A stretch of 64,000 bases of DNA. It comes from an uncultured Acetatifactor sp. (GTDB lineage Bacteria; Bacillota; Clostridia; Lachnospirales; Lachnospiraceae). Positions 44,136-52,864 of the stretch are shown here, piece after piece. Numbering within the stretch: the stretch's first letter is position 1; every line of letters begins with the position of its first letter. The DNA lies in assembly GCA_910577235.1 (NCBI GenBank), contig CAJTMX010000003.1, forward strand, positions 1 to 64,000. Direction: 5' to 3'. Both the position numbers and the translations under genes were made by a program. The notes beneath the pieces are model-generated. The model worked only from the letters and a program-made list of their open reading frames with translations, searched no databases and was not told the origin of the DNA.

Positions 44136-46079
44136 TTATTTGTTTCGGCATTGCTTTGCCTTATATCTCTGTTTAGCCTGATACATCAGCTGGTCGGCCT
44201 GCTGGAGCAGATGGTTTTGATCCGCTCCTATCGGATTCTCCCGGCTTACGCCGCAGCTGACGGATACGCGGAACGGTTTGCCTGACTGCCGGTTCAATTC
44301 CTCCAGATAGTCCTCCAGCGCTTTCATCCGTCCCTCCAGCTCCTCCCGGGACAGATTCATCACCAGCACCGCCGCGAACTCATCACCTCCGGTCCGATAG
44401 CCTCTGGCGTACGCGCTGTTCTCCTGTCCCAGAAAGGCCTGTATGGCCATGGCGGCATGACGTATGGCATAGTCTCCCTCCAGGTGTCCGTAGCAGTCAT
44501 TGATCCCTTTCAGATCGTTTAGATCCGCCACCAATACCACCAGTTCTCTGCCCTCCCGGGCTGCCAGTTCCAGCTGCTGACCAGTGTACATCGCAAAGCC
44601 CTTGCGATTGTACAGGCCGGTCAGTTCATCCGTCACCGCGTTCCTCTCCATCTGCAGATACGCCGCCGTCAGACTTTCATTCAACTTCTCCAGATTCAGA
44701 TAGCGGCGCATGGACTCCAGAATATTGCAAAGATTGCGCAGCCAGTCCCAGTAGTAGGTAGGTATCTCACCGCTCTCCCCCTCGAACATCGCGGCGCTAT
44801 ACCCCATGCAACGGTCCATAAAATGAAGGGGCGTCACATAGTAGATGGCGGGCTGCTCTCTCTCCTCCCACAGGGACGGCAGCATTTCCTCCAGCGGAAA
44901 GTCCCTGTTCAGATCCACGGAACGGTCCTCACAGTACCTGTGGTAGATCAGTTTCATCCTGGAACTATAGCCATCTCTGCGATACTTTTCGTCATCTCTG
45001 GCAGACCCCTGCCAGTCGTCACAGAGACAGACAGAATAGCCGCTGATATTCCCCAGAAACAGAAGATACCAGTCTATCTTCCAAAGGCACTCCTCCAGGC
45101 TCCGCATGGCGATGCCATCCTCCATCATAAAATTGCACTCATGATAAAACCCAAATCCCTCCCGGGAAAATCTCTCCTCCAGATTGTCTGCCTGGCTTTC
45201 CTCCCAGCCTATATCACAGGGGCAGCTGCTGCCCAGCACCAGCCGATCCTGCTGACACGCCATGGGAATATCCCTCCCCTCCAGCAGACCCGCAAGCCTG
45301 CGCACGGCATTCACTCCCAGACTCTCTGAGTCCTTTTCCACGGAAGTGAGAAAATGAGGCAATATGGAGCCGCCGGAATCGGAGTCATATCCGGTGATCA
45401 CCAGATCCTGCGGAACACGTATCCCTTTTTTCCGGCAAGCCGCATAAAGACTGATGCCCATATTATCCGACGCACAGCAGACGGCCTGGGGCAGGCCCTG
45501 GGGACTCTGCAGCAATTTTTCCAGCACCTCCGCGCCCTTGTTGTACCAGAAATCCCCATAGAAAATACGGTCCTGCCTCACTGGCAATCCATGCTCCTCC
45601 ATGAAATCCCTGTAGGACTGCAGCCGTTGCCGGGCGTGGGGATGCTCCTCCATACCCGTCATGCAGGCTATATCCGTGATCCCATGCTCCCGATACAGAT
45701 GCTCCAGCACCGGACGGAGCTGCCCGCTGCCATCCTCCATCACGCAGGGGAAGTCCTCTATCTGATAATCCAGCACCACCACCGGTCCCTTGCAGCGCTC
45801 CTTGAGAATCTCCGGCAGCCTCCTGCTCCCCTCAAATTCCATCAGATGATCAGGCATCAGAATAATACCGTCCAGACTTTCATAGCGGATCATATTATAA
45901 ATATTCTGCTCGGCGGCCAGATAGCCGAACCACATACCTGCCTTCAAAAAGGTAGAGAACACCACCACATCGTAATCCCTGGCGGCAGCTTCGCGCCGGA
46001 TACCGCGCACCACATTCCGCTGATACGCCTCATAGATATCTGTGGTGATCACTCCTATTTTCTTACGCTTCTTGGCCAT
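44136..46079 (-). CDS. Sugar-sensor-like (LacI/PBP1) domain fused to GGDEF domain
   Basis: The 647-residue protein begins MAKKRKKIGVITTDIYEAYQ without a signal peptide and without a helix-turn-helix. Residues about 7-290 follow the LacI/periplasmic-binding type-1 fold (GIILMPDHLMEF, ASDNMGISLYAACRKKGIRV, ITGYDSDSGG). A middle region of about 150 residues is unassigned. The C-terminal GGDEF domain (about 470-640) has DELTGLYNRKGF and an intact RTGGDEFAAVLV. No I-site RxxD lies five residues before it. It should make cyclic di-GMP in response to a cytosolic sugar-like ligand. It lies just past the terminator of the mannan operon. Confidence 0.85.
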   Translation of the reverse strand: MAKKRKKIGVITTDIYEAYQRNVVRGIRREAAARDYDVVVFSTFLKAGMWFGYLAAEQNIYNMIRYESLDGIILMPDHLMEFEGSRRLPEILKERCKGPVVVLDYQIEDFPCVMEDGSGQLRPVLEHLYREHGITDIACMTGMEEHPHARQRLQSYRDFMEEHGLPVRQDRIFYGDFWYNKGAEVLEKLLQSPQGLPQAVCCASDNMGISLYAACRKKGIRVPQDLVITGYDSDSGGSILPHFLTSVEKDSESLGVNAVRRLAGLLEGRDIPMACQQDRLVLGSSCPCDIGWEESQADNLEERFSREGFGFYHECNFMMEDGIAMRSLEECLWKIDWYLLFLGNISGYSVCLCDDWQGSARDDEKYRRDGYSSRMKLIYHRYCEDRSVDLNRDFPLEEMLPSLWEEREQPAIYYVTPLHFMDRCMGYSAAMFEGESGEIPTYYWDWLRNLCNILESMRRYLNLEKLNESLTAAYLQMERNAVTDELTGLYNRKGFAMYTGQQLELAAREGRELVVLVADLNDLKGINDCYGHLEGDYAIRHAAMAIQAFLGQENSAYARGYRTGGDEFAAVLVMNLSREELEGRMKALEDYLEELNRQSGKPFRVSVSCGVSRENPIGADQNHLLQQADQLMYQAKQRYKAKQCRNK

Positions 46080-46113
46080 TGTTACACCTCGCTCCTCTGG
46101 GGCATCACTGTGG

Positions 46114-46146
46114 AAAAAGCGGGAAACATGGAAAATGTCTCCCGCT
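46114..46146 (-). terminator. Terminator of the mannan utilisation operon
   Basis: AGCGGGA (46119-46125) pairs with TCCCGCT (46140-46146). On the minus strand TTTTT follows. It separates the GH130 gene from the GGDEF gene. Confidence 0.75.
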
Positions 46147-46160
46147 CTGTCTTTCCCATT

Positions 46161-47183
46161 CTATCTCTTACCGATCTCGGTATCCTCCTGGGTGACAACA
46201 CTATGCTCTTTGATATATGCCACAATCTCGTCAAAGTAGCAGAAGGCCAGTCCCACATAGCTGTCCGCGCATCCGTAATATAGAGCAATCTTGCCGCTCA
46301 CCGGATCGTGAATCGTAGCGCAGGGGAATGCCACATTGGGCACAAATCCTCTCTCCTCATACCACTCCTCGGGAGTCAGCAGGAAGTTCTCGCAACGATA
46401 CTTCACGACGGAGGGATTGTCCAGATCCAGAATCGCGCCGCCGATGCTGTATACCAAACCATTGCAGGTACCGCTGACGCCGTGATAGAACAGCAGCCAT
46501 CCCTCGGTGGTCTCAATGGGAGCGGCACCGCCGCCGATCTTCACCGACTCCCACCATTCTCTGCCGCGTCCCATCACATGCCTGTGCTTGCCCCAGTATA
46601 CCATGTCGGGACTTTCGCTCAGGAAGATGTCGCCGAAAGGCGTATGCCCGCTGTCAGAGGGACGGGATAGCATTACGTAATTTCCGTTTATCTTGCGTGG
46701 GAACAACACCGCATTCCTGTTGAAAGGAATAAAAGGATTTTCCAGCCTTACAAAGGTCTTGAAATCCGTGGTCTTTGCCATACCGATAGAAGCACCGTAA
46801 AAATCCTGGCACCAGATAATATAATAGGTGTCCTCCACCTTGACCAATCTGGGATCATAGGCGTAATAAGGCATAAAGGAGTTGCCTTCCTCATCCACGA
46901 AAGCAATCTTTTCCTTCTCGATATCCCAATGGATGGCGTCCTTACTTCTTCCCAGATAGATATATGGGATACCGTTTGTCTGCTCTCCGCGGAACACACC
47001 TATAAATTCGTTGCCATAAGGCATTACTGCGCTGTTAAAAATGCGGGCCACACCCTCCACAGGGTTACGGCCGATAATGGGGTTCTCGGTATATCTCCAG
47101 ATCGGAGCGCCCTTGATCCCTTCAGGCTTTTCCTGCCAGGGGACCTTCTTTACGGCAGGGGCAATCATCTTTATTTCACTCAT
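46161..47183 (-). CDS. GH130 beta-mannoside phosphorylase
   Basis: The 340-residue protein follows the five-bladed GH130 fold: RYTENPIIGRNPVEGVARIF near the N-terminus, VFRGEQ, YAYDPRLVKVEDTYYIIW with the catalytic Asp, and IGGGAAPIETTEGWLLFYHG. GH130 enzymes split beta-1,4-mannosidic bonds with phosphate to give mannose 1-phosphate in the cytosol. Subfamily 2 (mannooligosaccharide or mannosyl-N-acetylglucosamine phosphorylase) seems likely but is not settled. It is the last gene of the operon, 87 bp after a solute-binding lipoprotein. Confidence 0.9.
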   Translation of the reverse strand: MSEIKMIAPAVKKVPWQEKPEGIKGAPIWRYTENPIIGRNPVEGVARIFNSAVMPYGNEFIGVFRGEQTNGIPYIYLGRSKDAIHWDIEKEKIAFVDEEGNSFMPYYAYDPRLVKVEDTYYIIWCQDFYGASIGMAKTTDFKTFVRLENPFIPFNRNAVLFPRKINGNYVMLSRPSDSGHTPFGDIFLSESPDMVYWGKHRHVMGRGREWWESVKIGGGAAPIETTEGWLLFYHGVSGTCNGLVYSIGGAILDLDNPSVVKYRCENFLLTPEEWYEERGFVPNVAFPCATIHDPVSGKIALYYGCADSYVGLAFCYFDEIVAYIKEHSVVTQEDTEIGKR

Positions 47184-47214
47184 AGGAACCTCACAGTTTT
47201 CTTATTTTTGAACA

Positions 47215-47238
47215 GTGGAGCACCTTGCGGCGCTCCAC
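47215..47238 (-). other. Inverted repeat between binding-protein and GH130 genes
   Basis: GTGGAGC (47215-47221) and GCTCCAC (47232-47238) form a hairpin with no T tract. Such hairpins after binding-protein genes often stabilise the upstream mRNA, which would raise the lipoprotein over the enzyme. Confidence 0.5.
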
Positions 47239-47270
47239 CGAAGTAATAGTTTCATGTATCAGATTCCGGT

Positions 47271-48722
47271 TTACTTAAAGAAACCGTCCAGCGCGTCCTG
47301 TATAGGCTGCTTATAGATCTCCTGGAACTGGGCGGGAGTGTTAACGCCGTCCAGCAGATCGGACCAGATGATCAGGTTCTCACCCAGAGCATTGTAAAGC
47401 TCAACGCCATCGTTGGTTCCCAGATAACCCATAACTTCCAGATTCTCCTCGGTCATAGCGCAGTCTTCCCACCAGGTCAGATTGCCGTCGCGCAGCTCGG
47501 TATCGCCATGATACCAGTTCTGCCAATCCTGGAATACCGCAAATACCAGCTCGGGATCTTTCACACCTGCAGGCAGCATCCATGCGTTACCGGATGCACC
47601 GTTTCTCAGGAAGTTGGTATTCTGATCGCCATGAGGGCCGATGGGCCAGGGTGCCCAGATGATATCAAAGTCCAGATTCACATCCTTGTTGGAGTCGGAG
47701 ATCCATGCCGCGCTAATCCAGCAGGCAACGCCGCCGGTGGTATAAGAGTTCATATTGGCGTCAAAATCATCCGGGTTCCAGGGGCGGGCCACACGGTCCA
47801 CATTGTACATATTGTACACGAACTCCAGAACTTCCGTTACCTCAGGGCTGGTGAGATTCTGTGTCTCGTCACGGGCAATATACGCGCCGTTGCTGAACAG
47901 CAGATTGGAGATCAGGAAATCATGTCTGGAACCGTAGCCGTATACATCGATCACGCCGTCGCCGTCAGTATCCTGGGTCAGGGCCAGCAGATATTCTCTC
48001 CACTTCTCCCATGTCCACTCGCCTCTTGCGTACAGGTCATTGGGGTTCTCCAGTCCTGCGTCATCCAGCATCTGCGCATTAAAAGCCAGAGGATATGTGT
48101 CATAATATTTGGACTCACCGCTGTTGGACTTGAACAGATACACTCCATCGCTGGAACCCACCTTCTGCTGAGTAAAGATCATCTGGTCGTTGAAAAGATC
48201 ATTGTCCGCCGGAATCACGTCTGCCAGATTGGTGCAGAAACCGTTCAGTGCCGCGGGGATCAGGAAAGTCATATCACCCTCATAGATATCGCAGTCAGGG
48301 GTACCTGCCAGAATAGAGGTATTGATAGACTCCTTAATACCGTCCCATGTCAGATTGACAAACTCGATCCTTACGTTGTACTTCTCCTCAACTTCCTTCA
48401 CTACGTCGAAATGAGCCTGCGCCAACGCCTCGTCGGATACGCTGGGATCGTCATAGATATCGTTGTCGGTACTGTCATAATAGTGGTCATACCAGGTTCC
48501 GATACGGATGGTTCTGGTCTCTCCCTCATTGTACAGGGTGTTGCTGCCGCCGCTGGGCTCATCTCCGCCGCCGGTGGAACCGCCATTGTCGCTTGACTGC
48601 ACGGTGTCCGGAGTATCGTTTCCGGAGGGATTGGGATTGCTTTCATTACCGCAGGCTGTCATACCGGCAACCATGGCTGCGCAAAGGCCCAGAGAAAGTA
48701 ATTTCTTTGTCACGTTTTTCAT
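47271..48722 (-). CDS. Sugar ABC transporter solute-binding lipoprotein
   Basis: The 483-residue protein starts MKNVTKKLLSLGLCAAM; AAGAAAGGA lies eight bases before this ATG but directly abuts the in-frame ATG three codons earlier. The lipobox is VAGMTAC followed by a Gly/Ser/Asp-rich linker. The rest follows the type-1 extracellular solute-binding fold (RIGTWYDHYYD, FLIPAALNGFCTNLADVIPAD, GEWTWEKWREYLLALTQD). The gene follows the triple-repeat lipoprotein and the second permease pair, so it is the likely receptor for that pair. Confidence 0.88.
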   Translation of the reverse strand: MKNVTKKLLSLGLCAAMVAGMTACGNESNPNPSGNDTPDTVQSSDNGGSTGGGDEPSGGSNTLYNEGETRTIRIGTWYDHYYDSTDNDIYDDPSVSDEALAQAHFDVVKEVEEKYNVRIEFVNLTWDGIKESINTSILAGTPDCDIYEGDMTFLIPAALNGFCTNLADVIPADNDLFNDQMIFTQQKVGSSDGVYLFKSNSGESKYYDTYPLAFNAQMLDDAGLENPNDLYARGEWTWEKWREYLLALTQDTDGDGVIDVYGYGSRHDFLISNLLFSNGAYIARDETQNLTSPEVTEVLEFVYNMYNVDRVARPWNPDDFDANMNSYTTGGVACWISAAWISDSNKDVNLDFDIIWAPWPIGPHGDQNTNFLRNGASGNAWMLPAGVKDPELVFAVFQDWQNWYHGDTELRDGNLTWWEDCAMTEENLEVMGYLGTNDGVELYNALGENLIIWSDLLDGVNTPAQFQEIYKQPIQDALDGFFK

Positions 48723-48914
48723 ATTTTTCATTCCTTTCTTAATTATTGGTTCCGCATATGCGCTGCCAGTACCCTTTCCGCAGAGCAATTTCCGGCCGCG
48801 CGACCGCAAATTTTCTGGGCACTGTCCGCTCATATGCTGTTTTTAGTACTGTAGTTAAATGCCCGCAGATTCCGGGGAGATATTATCTCCCCAGAACTGA
48901 TCTGCAAAACGGCC

Positions 48915-50855
48915 TTAATTGGTCTGTCCAACGGACACGGAGTATACCTCCCAGTCAGCGGAAGATTCGGCGTCAATGGCTGTCAGATATCTTGTGAAAT
49001 CATCGCCCCAGAAACCGGCCAGAGTTTCGTAGCTATACTGTACCTTACCATCCACTACCACGCCGTCCACGATGAAACCTTCCTGCTCAACACCCCGGAG
49101 CCAGTTGCCCAGAGGGTTCGGGTTGTCGTCATTTGCCTTGGCGATCAGCCATACCGGTGAGTCGGCCGCATACTCAATGTTTACCACACAACCGGGCTGG
49201 AACAGAGCTATCTGCTCCTCGGTCAGCTCGATACCTGCCTGAGACCAACCGCCTGCGCTGCATGCAAAACCTTCCAGAGCTACAACATTGTGTGCAGGCT
49301 GCCATGCCTTGCTGCCTACTTTTACAGAGTACACTTCCCAGTCTGCGGAAGACTCAGCATCGATAGCAGTCAGATAATCTGCGAAATCGTCGCCCCAATA
49401 TGCTGCCAACTGCTCATATGTATACTGCACTTTGCCGTCTGCCACCGCACCGTCTACTACAAACGCGTTATCACCCTCCTGATTTACGCCTCTCAGCCAG
49501 TTGCCCTTGGGATTGGGATTCTCATCAGCACCCTTGGCAATCAGCCATACGGGCGCATCGGAGCTATACTCGATCTCCACGATGCAACCGGGTACAAACA
49601 GGGCTTTCTGCTCGTCAGTCAGCTCAATACCGGCCTGAGACCAGCCGCCTGCGCTGCACGCGAAACCTTCCAACTCCACTGCGTCGCCCAGCGTCACAAT
49701 GCCGCTGTCCGTGCCAACCTTTACAGAGAATACCTCCCAATCCGCAGAAGACTCTGCGTCAATGGCAGTGGTATAATTCATGAAATCATCACCCCAGTAT
49801 GCCGCCAACTGCTCATAGGTATACTGAACCTTGGAATTGTCAGACGCCACATAACCGTCTACAATAAAGGTATCCGGATTTACGCCTCTCACCCAGTTGC
49901 CATTAGGATTAGGGTTCTCGTCAGCCGCCTTGGCGATCAGCCATACAGGCGCATCGGACTTGTATTCGATCTCAATCACCGCGCCGGGTACGAACAGAGC
50001 TTTCTGCTCATCTGTCAACTCAATGCCGGCCTGAGACCAGCCGCCTGCGCTGCACGCAAAGCCATCCAGCTCTACAACATCCTTCAGAACCATCAGGTTG
50101 GGATCTGCGCCGGTCTCCACTGCCACATACTCCGCGGAGCTGTCCGCCTCGATCACATTGCCGCTGGCATCCTTAAAAGTCACATTGTCAATATACAGTG
50201 TCTGCCAGCCGGCACCTTCGGCCACCGCATTGTCGGTCTCCAGAGAAACCACAAAGTTATCTCCCTCACCGAAAGTCTTGTCGTCAGGTAAGGTGTAGAT
50301 GGCTGTCTTGGGATTGGCGGTCTCCAGATACACAGACCATGGATCATAGTCCTTTTCACCCGCAAACATACCGTACAGCTTTCCGGAACTTGCATAGAAA
50401 CTACCGTCGGAGCTCTTTGTGCCGATGCTCAGTTCGATGCTCTTAACCTGGGACACCTTATCTCCCAGCAGTGCGTCGATCTGGAAACCCACGCCGACAC
50501 CCTTACCGTTAGGCACTACTTCCAAAGCCTTGGAGCCGCCGAAGTCTACAACATTGTAGCTTGCGGCATTGGCGATACCGCCTACCACAGAGGTATTGTC
50601 GCCGGTAAATCCGAACAGGCCGTCCTCAAAGTCAAGACTGGCAGGACCTGCCTCCACGGCGGCATTACCAGACTCCTCAGAAGACTCGGGGGCAACTTCA
50701 GATGTAGACTCTTCGGTACTGTCAGAAGTCTGCTCGGAGCCGGACTGCTGCACATTACCGCTTCCGGTCTCGTCGTTGCCACATGCAGCCAGACTCATGG
50801 TCATAACTGCCGCTACAAATAACGCTAATACTTTTTTTGCCTTCAACTTTTTCAT
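48915..50855 (-). CDS. Lipoprotein with three tandem ~120-residue repeats
   Basis: The 646-residue protein has a signal peptide and lipobox SLAAC (Cys25), a Ser/Glu-rich linker (30-70) and a unique domain (about 72-255). Three repeats follow at 262-381, 393-514 and 527-643. Each repeat has GFACSAGGWSQAGIELT, PVWLIAKA, NPNPxGNW and ends AIDAESSADWEV. The aromatic-rich, beta-type pattern suggests carbohydrate binding (inference). AAAGGAGG directly abuts the ATG at 50855, so the TTG at 50846 with nine-base spacing may be the true start. The gene lies between permease and binding-protein genes in the mannan operon. Confidence 0.8.
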   Translation of the reverse strand: MKKLKAKKVLALFVAAVMTMSLAACGNDETGSGNVQQSGSEQTSDSTEESTSEVAPESSEESGNAAVEAGPASLDFEDGLFGFTGDNTSVVGGIANAASYNVVDFGGSKALEVVPNGKGVGVGFQIDALLGDKVSQVKSIELSIGTKSSDGSFYASSGKLYGMFAGEKDYDPWSVYLETANPKTAIYTLPDDKTFGEGDNFVVSLETDNAVAEGAGWQTLYIDNVTFKDASGNVIEADSSAEYVAVETGADPNLMVLKDVVELDGFACSAGGWSQAGIELTDEQKALFVPGAVIEIEYKSDAPVWLIAKAADENPNPNGNWVRGVNPDTFIVDGYVASDNSKVQYTYEQLAAYWGDDFMNYTTAIDAESSADWEVFSVKVGTDSGIVTLGDAVELEGFACSAGGWSQAGIELTDEQKALFVPGCIVEIEYSSDAPVWLIAKGADENPNPKGNWLRGVNQEGDNAFVVDGAVADGKVQYTYEQLAAYWGDDFADYLTAIDAESSADWEVYSVKVGSKAWQPAHNVVALEGFACSAGGWSQAGIELTEEQIALFQPGCVVNIEYAADSPVWLIAKANDDNPNPLGNWLRGVEQEGFIVDGVVVDGKVQYSYETLAGFWGDDFTRYLTAIDAESSADWEVYSVSVGQTN

Positions 50856-50905
50856 CCTCCTTTATGTATTAGTTGAACTTGCTATATTGGAAAAGTTTCT
50901 CGCCG

Positions 50906-51916
50906 TTATCCGACGATACCGCTTCTTTCCACGCCTTCAATGAACTGTTTCTGCAGCGCCACATAGATGATGATAATGGGCAGCATCACCAGCACGATAC
51001 CCGCGTCCAGATACAATTCCAGAATGTTGGGGTCCAGAATCTTCTCTATGTTGGATATGGAACCTGTGATGGAAGATATCCTCTTACTGATGATGATCTC
51101 TTCCTTGATCAGGAACAGGTTCGCGTAAAAGGTATCATTGTACTGCCACACCATGGAAAAGATAGCCACCGTTATAACAGAGGGCAGGGCGTTCACCAGC
51201 ATGATGCGGAAATAGGTGTACAACGTACCTGCGCCGTCTACAAATGCCGCTTCCTCGATCTCCTTGGGCAGTCCACGGAAAAACTGATTAAATATGTAAA
51301 TGTACAAACCGGAACGCAGACCACAGCAGAATGCCGTCAGAATATACATGGGCACCGGTGTGGACATCAGGTTGACAGGAGATCCCGTAGCCGCCTGGAT
51401 GATGCCGAATACATCGAACCTGGTAAAGGTGGTGTACAGCGGCAGCATGATGGTGTTGGTCGGAATAACGATCATCACTACCACGCAGGCAAACAAAACT
51501 TTCTTAAACGGGAAGTTGAATCTTGCGAACCCATAGCCCACCATGGAACACATAACCACCTGCAATATCATAAGTGTCGCCGAGTACAGCAGGGAGCTGC
51601 CCATCGTCTTCCAGTACCACAGATACTGGGCAGCCAGTTTGTAGCGATGCAGGGTCGGTTCCTGGGGTATCAGATATACCATCGGATTGTAACTATCAGC
51701 GTCAGAGAAAAAAGAGCTGCTGATAATACCAATAACCGGTCCAAGAATAACATAACAGATACCAAGGATTATTGCAAGTCTAAACATCGTGATGACAAAG
51801 CCCTTGGCATTGCTTATCCAGCGCAGTCTGTCGTTGGTAAACTGGGTGTCGTCCTTCATAGCCTGAATGCCTGCCCTGATGCTGTTAACAGAGGGTATTA
51901 TTTTCTGCTTATTCAT
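50906..51916 (-). CDS. Carbohydrate ABC transporter permease, MalG type (second pair)
   Basis: The 336-residue protein has six helices and the EAA-loop motif EIEEAAFVDGAGTLYTYFRI (about 215-234) that contacts the ATPase. The N-terminus is extended by about 40 residues compared with MalG. It pairs with the permease gene 15 bp upstream. AAGAAAGGAG supports the start. Confidence 0.93.
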   Translation of the reverse strand: MNKQKIIPSVNSIRAGIQAMKDDTQFTNDRLRWISNAKGFVITMFRLAIILGICYVILGPVIGIISSSFFSDADSYNPMVYLIPQEPTLHRYKLAAQYLWYWKTMGSSLLYSATLMILQVVMCSMVGYGFARFNFPFKKVLFACVVVMIVIPTNTIMLPLYTTFTRFDVFGIIQAATGSPVNLMSTPVPMYILTAFCCGLRSGLYIYIFNQFFRGLPKEIEEAAFVDGAGTLYTYFRIMLVNALPSVITVAIFSMVWQYNDTFYANLFLIKEEIIISKRISSITGSISNIEKILDPNILELYLDAGIVLVMLPIIIIYVALQKQFIEGVERSGIVG

Positions 51917-51931
51917 CTTTTTTCTCCTTTC

Positions 51932-52864
51932 TTAGTTATAGTAGAACGTTCGTTTCTGTATCAGTCCACAGACAATTACCAGGATCAGACAGGTGATCAC
52001 CGTGGACACCAGACTGAATACGGAACTCAATCCGTAATTCATCGCCGGGCCGAAGGCCGTATCGTAGGCCAGTTCGATCACGTCTGACTTGGCAAAACTG
52101 TCCACCACGGTATAGACGATATTGGTAATGATATGGGGCATTACCATGGGGAAAGTCACCTTCCAAAAGGTCTCATAAGCTGTGGCACCCTCAATCTTGG
52201 CCACCTCATACATGGAACCGGGTATGGACTGCAGCGCCGCAATAAAGATGATGATCTGTACGCCGGAGGCGTTTATGATATCGCTGATACGGCCCACTGC
52301 CCCGGCGATGTACTCGATCAGTACTTCCGGCAGTCCCAGAGCGCTGAACATCTGGATATAATACTCTATGCTCATGCCGCTGCTGGCGGAGGCCGCCATC
52401 TCGGCGCTGGCGCTGGAGATACCGCCGCTCATCATCACTCGGGAAAGGCTGATGGCATCCACGATGGCATCGGCATTCAATATAACCGGCAGGAAAAATA
52501 TGGCTCTCACCAATGTTCGTCCCTTGAACTTCCTGTTCAGCAGCATCGCCATAAACAGACTGAAGAAAGTGATCAACGGCACATCCACCAGCATATTTCC
52601 AAGGGACGTGGTCAAAATCTGTTTGTAGGTGGCATGGGCCCGAAACGCGTAGATAAAATTATCCAGCCATACAAAATCCAGCGTATAACCGCCGCCCGGA
52701 TTCACGATCATCTCCGAGAAAGAGAACTGTACTGTCATGAGCAGGCTGCGGGCGTAAAACCAGATAAATCCGATCAGCCAGGGTGTGATGAACAGGAATC
52801 CTTTAAGCGCCTGCCTTTGGGACAGAGAGCGCTTTTTACGTTTTTTTGTCTTTACTGTTTCCAT
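51932..52864 (-). CDS. Carbohydrate ABC transporter permease, MalF type (second pair)
   Basis: The 310-residue protein starts with a basic tail (KTKKRKKRSLSQRQ), has six helices and an EAA loop SMYEVAKIEGATAYETFWKV. LLNRKFKGRTLVRAIFFLP is typical of the MalF/UgpA group. A Ser/Ala-rich periplasmic insert (SSASAEMAASASSGMS, about 150-165) is unusual. Its ATG overlaps the DUF5696 stop as TAATG. Confidence 0.92.
   Translation of the reverse strand: METVKTKKRKKRSLSQRQALKGFLFITPWLIGFIWFYARSLLMTVQFSFSEMIVNPGGGYTLDFVWLDNFIYAFRAHATYKQILTTSLGNMLVDVPLITFFSLFMAMLLNRKFKGRTLVRAIFFLPVILNADAIVDAISLSRVMMSGGISSASAEMAASASSGMSIEYYIQMFSALGLPEVLIEYIAGAVGRISDIINASGVQIIIFIAALQSIPGSMYEVAKIEGATAYETFWKVTFPMVMPHIITNIVYTVVDSFAKSDVIELAYDTAFGPAMNYGLSSVFSLVSTVITCLILVIVCGLIQKRTFYYN

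Noticed and set aside
47508..48596. Plus-strand open frame of 362 codons
   Set aside because: Antisense to the solute-binding lipoprotein, which has lipobox and family motifs.
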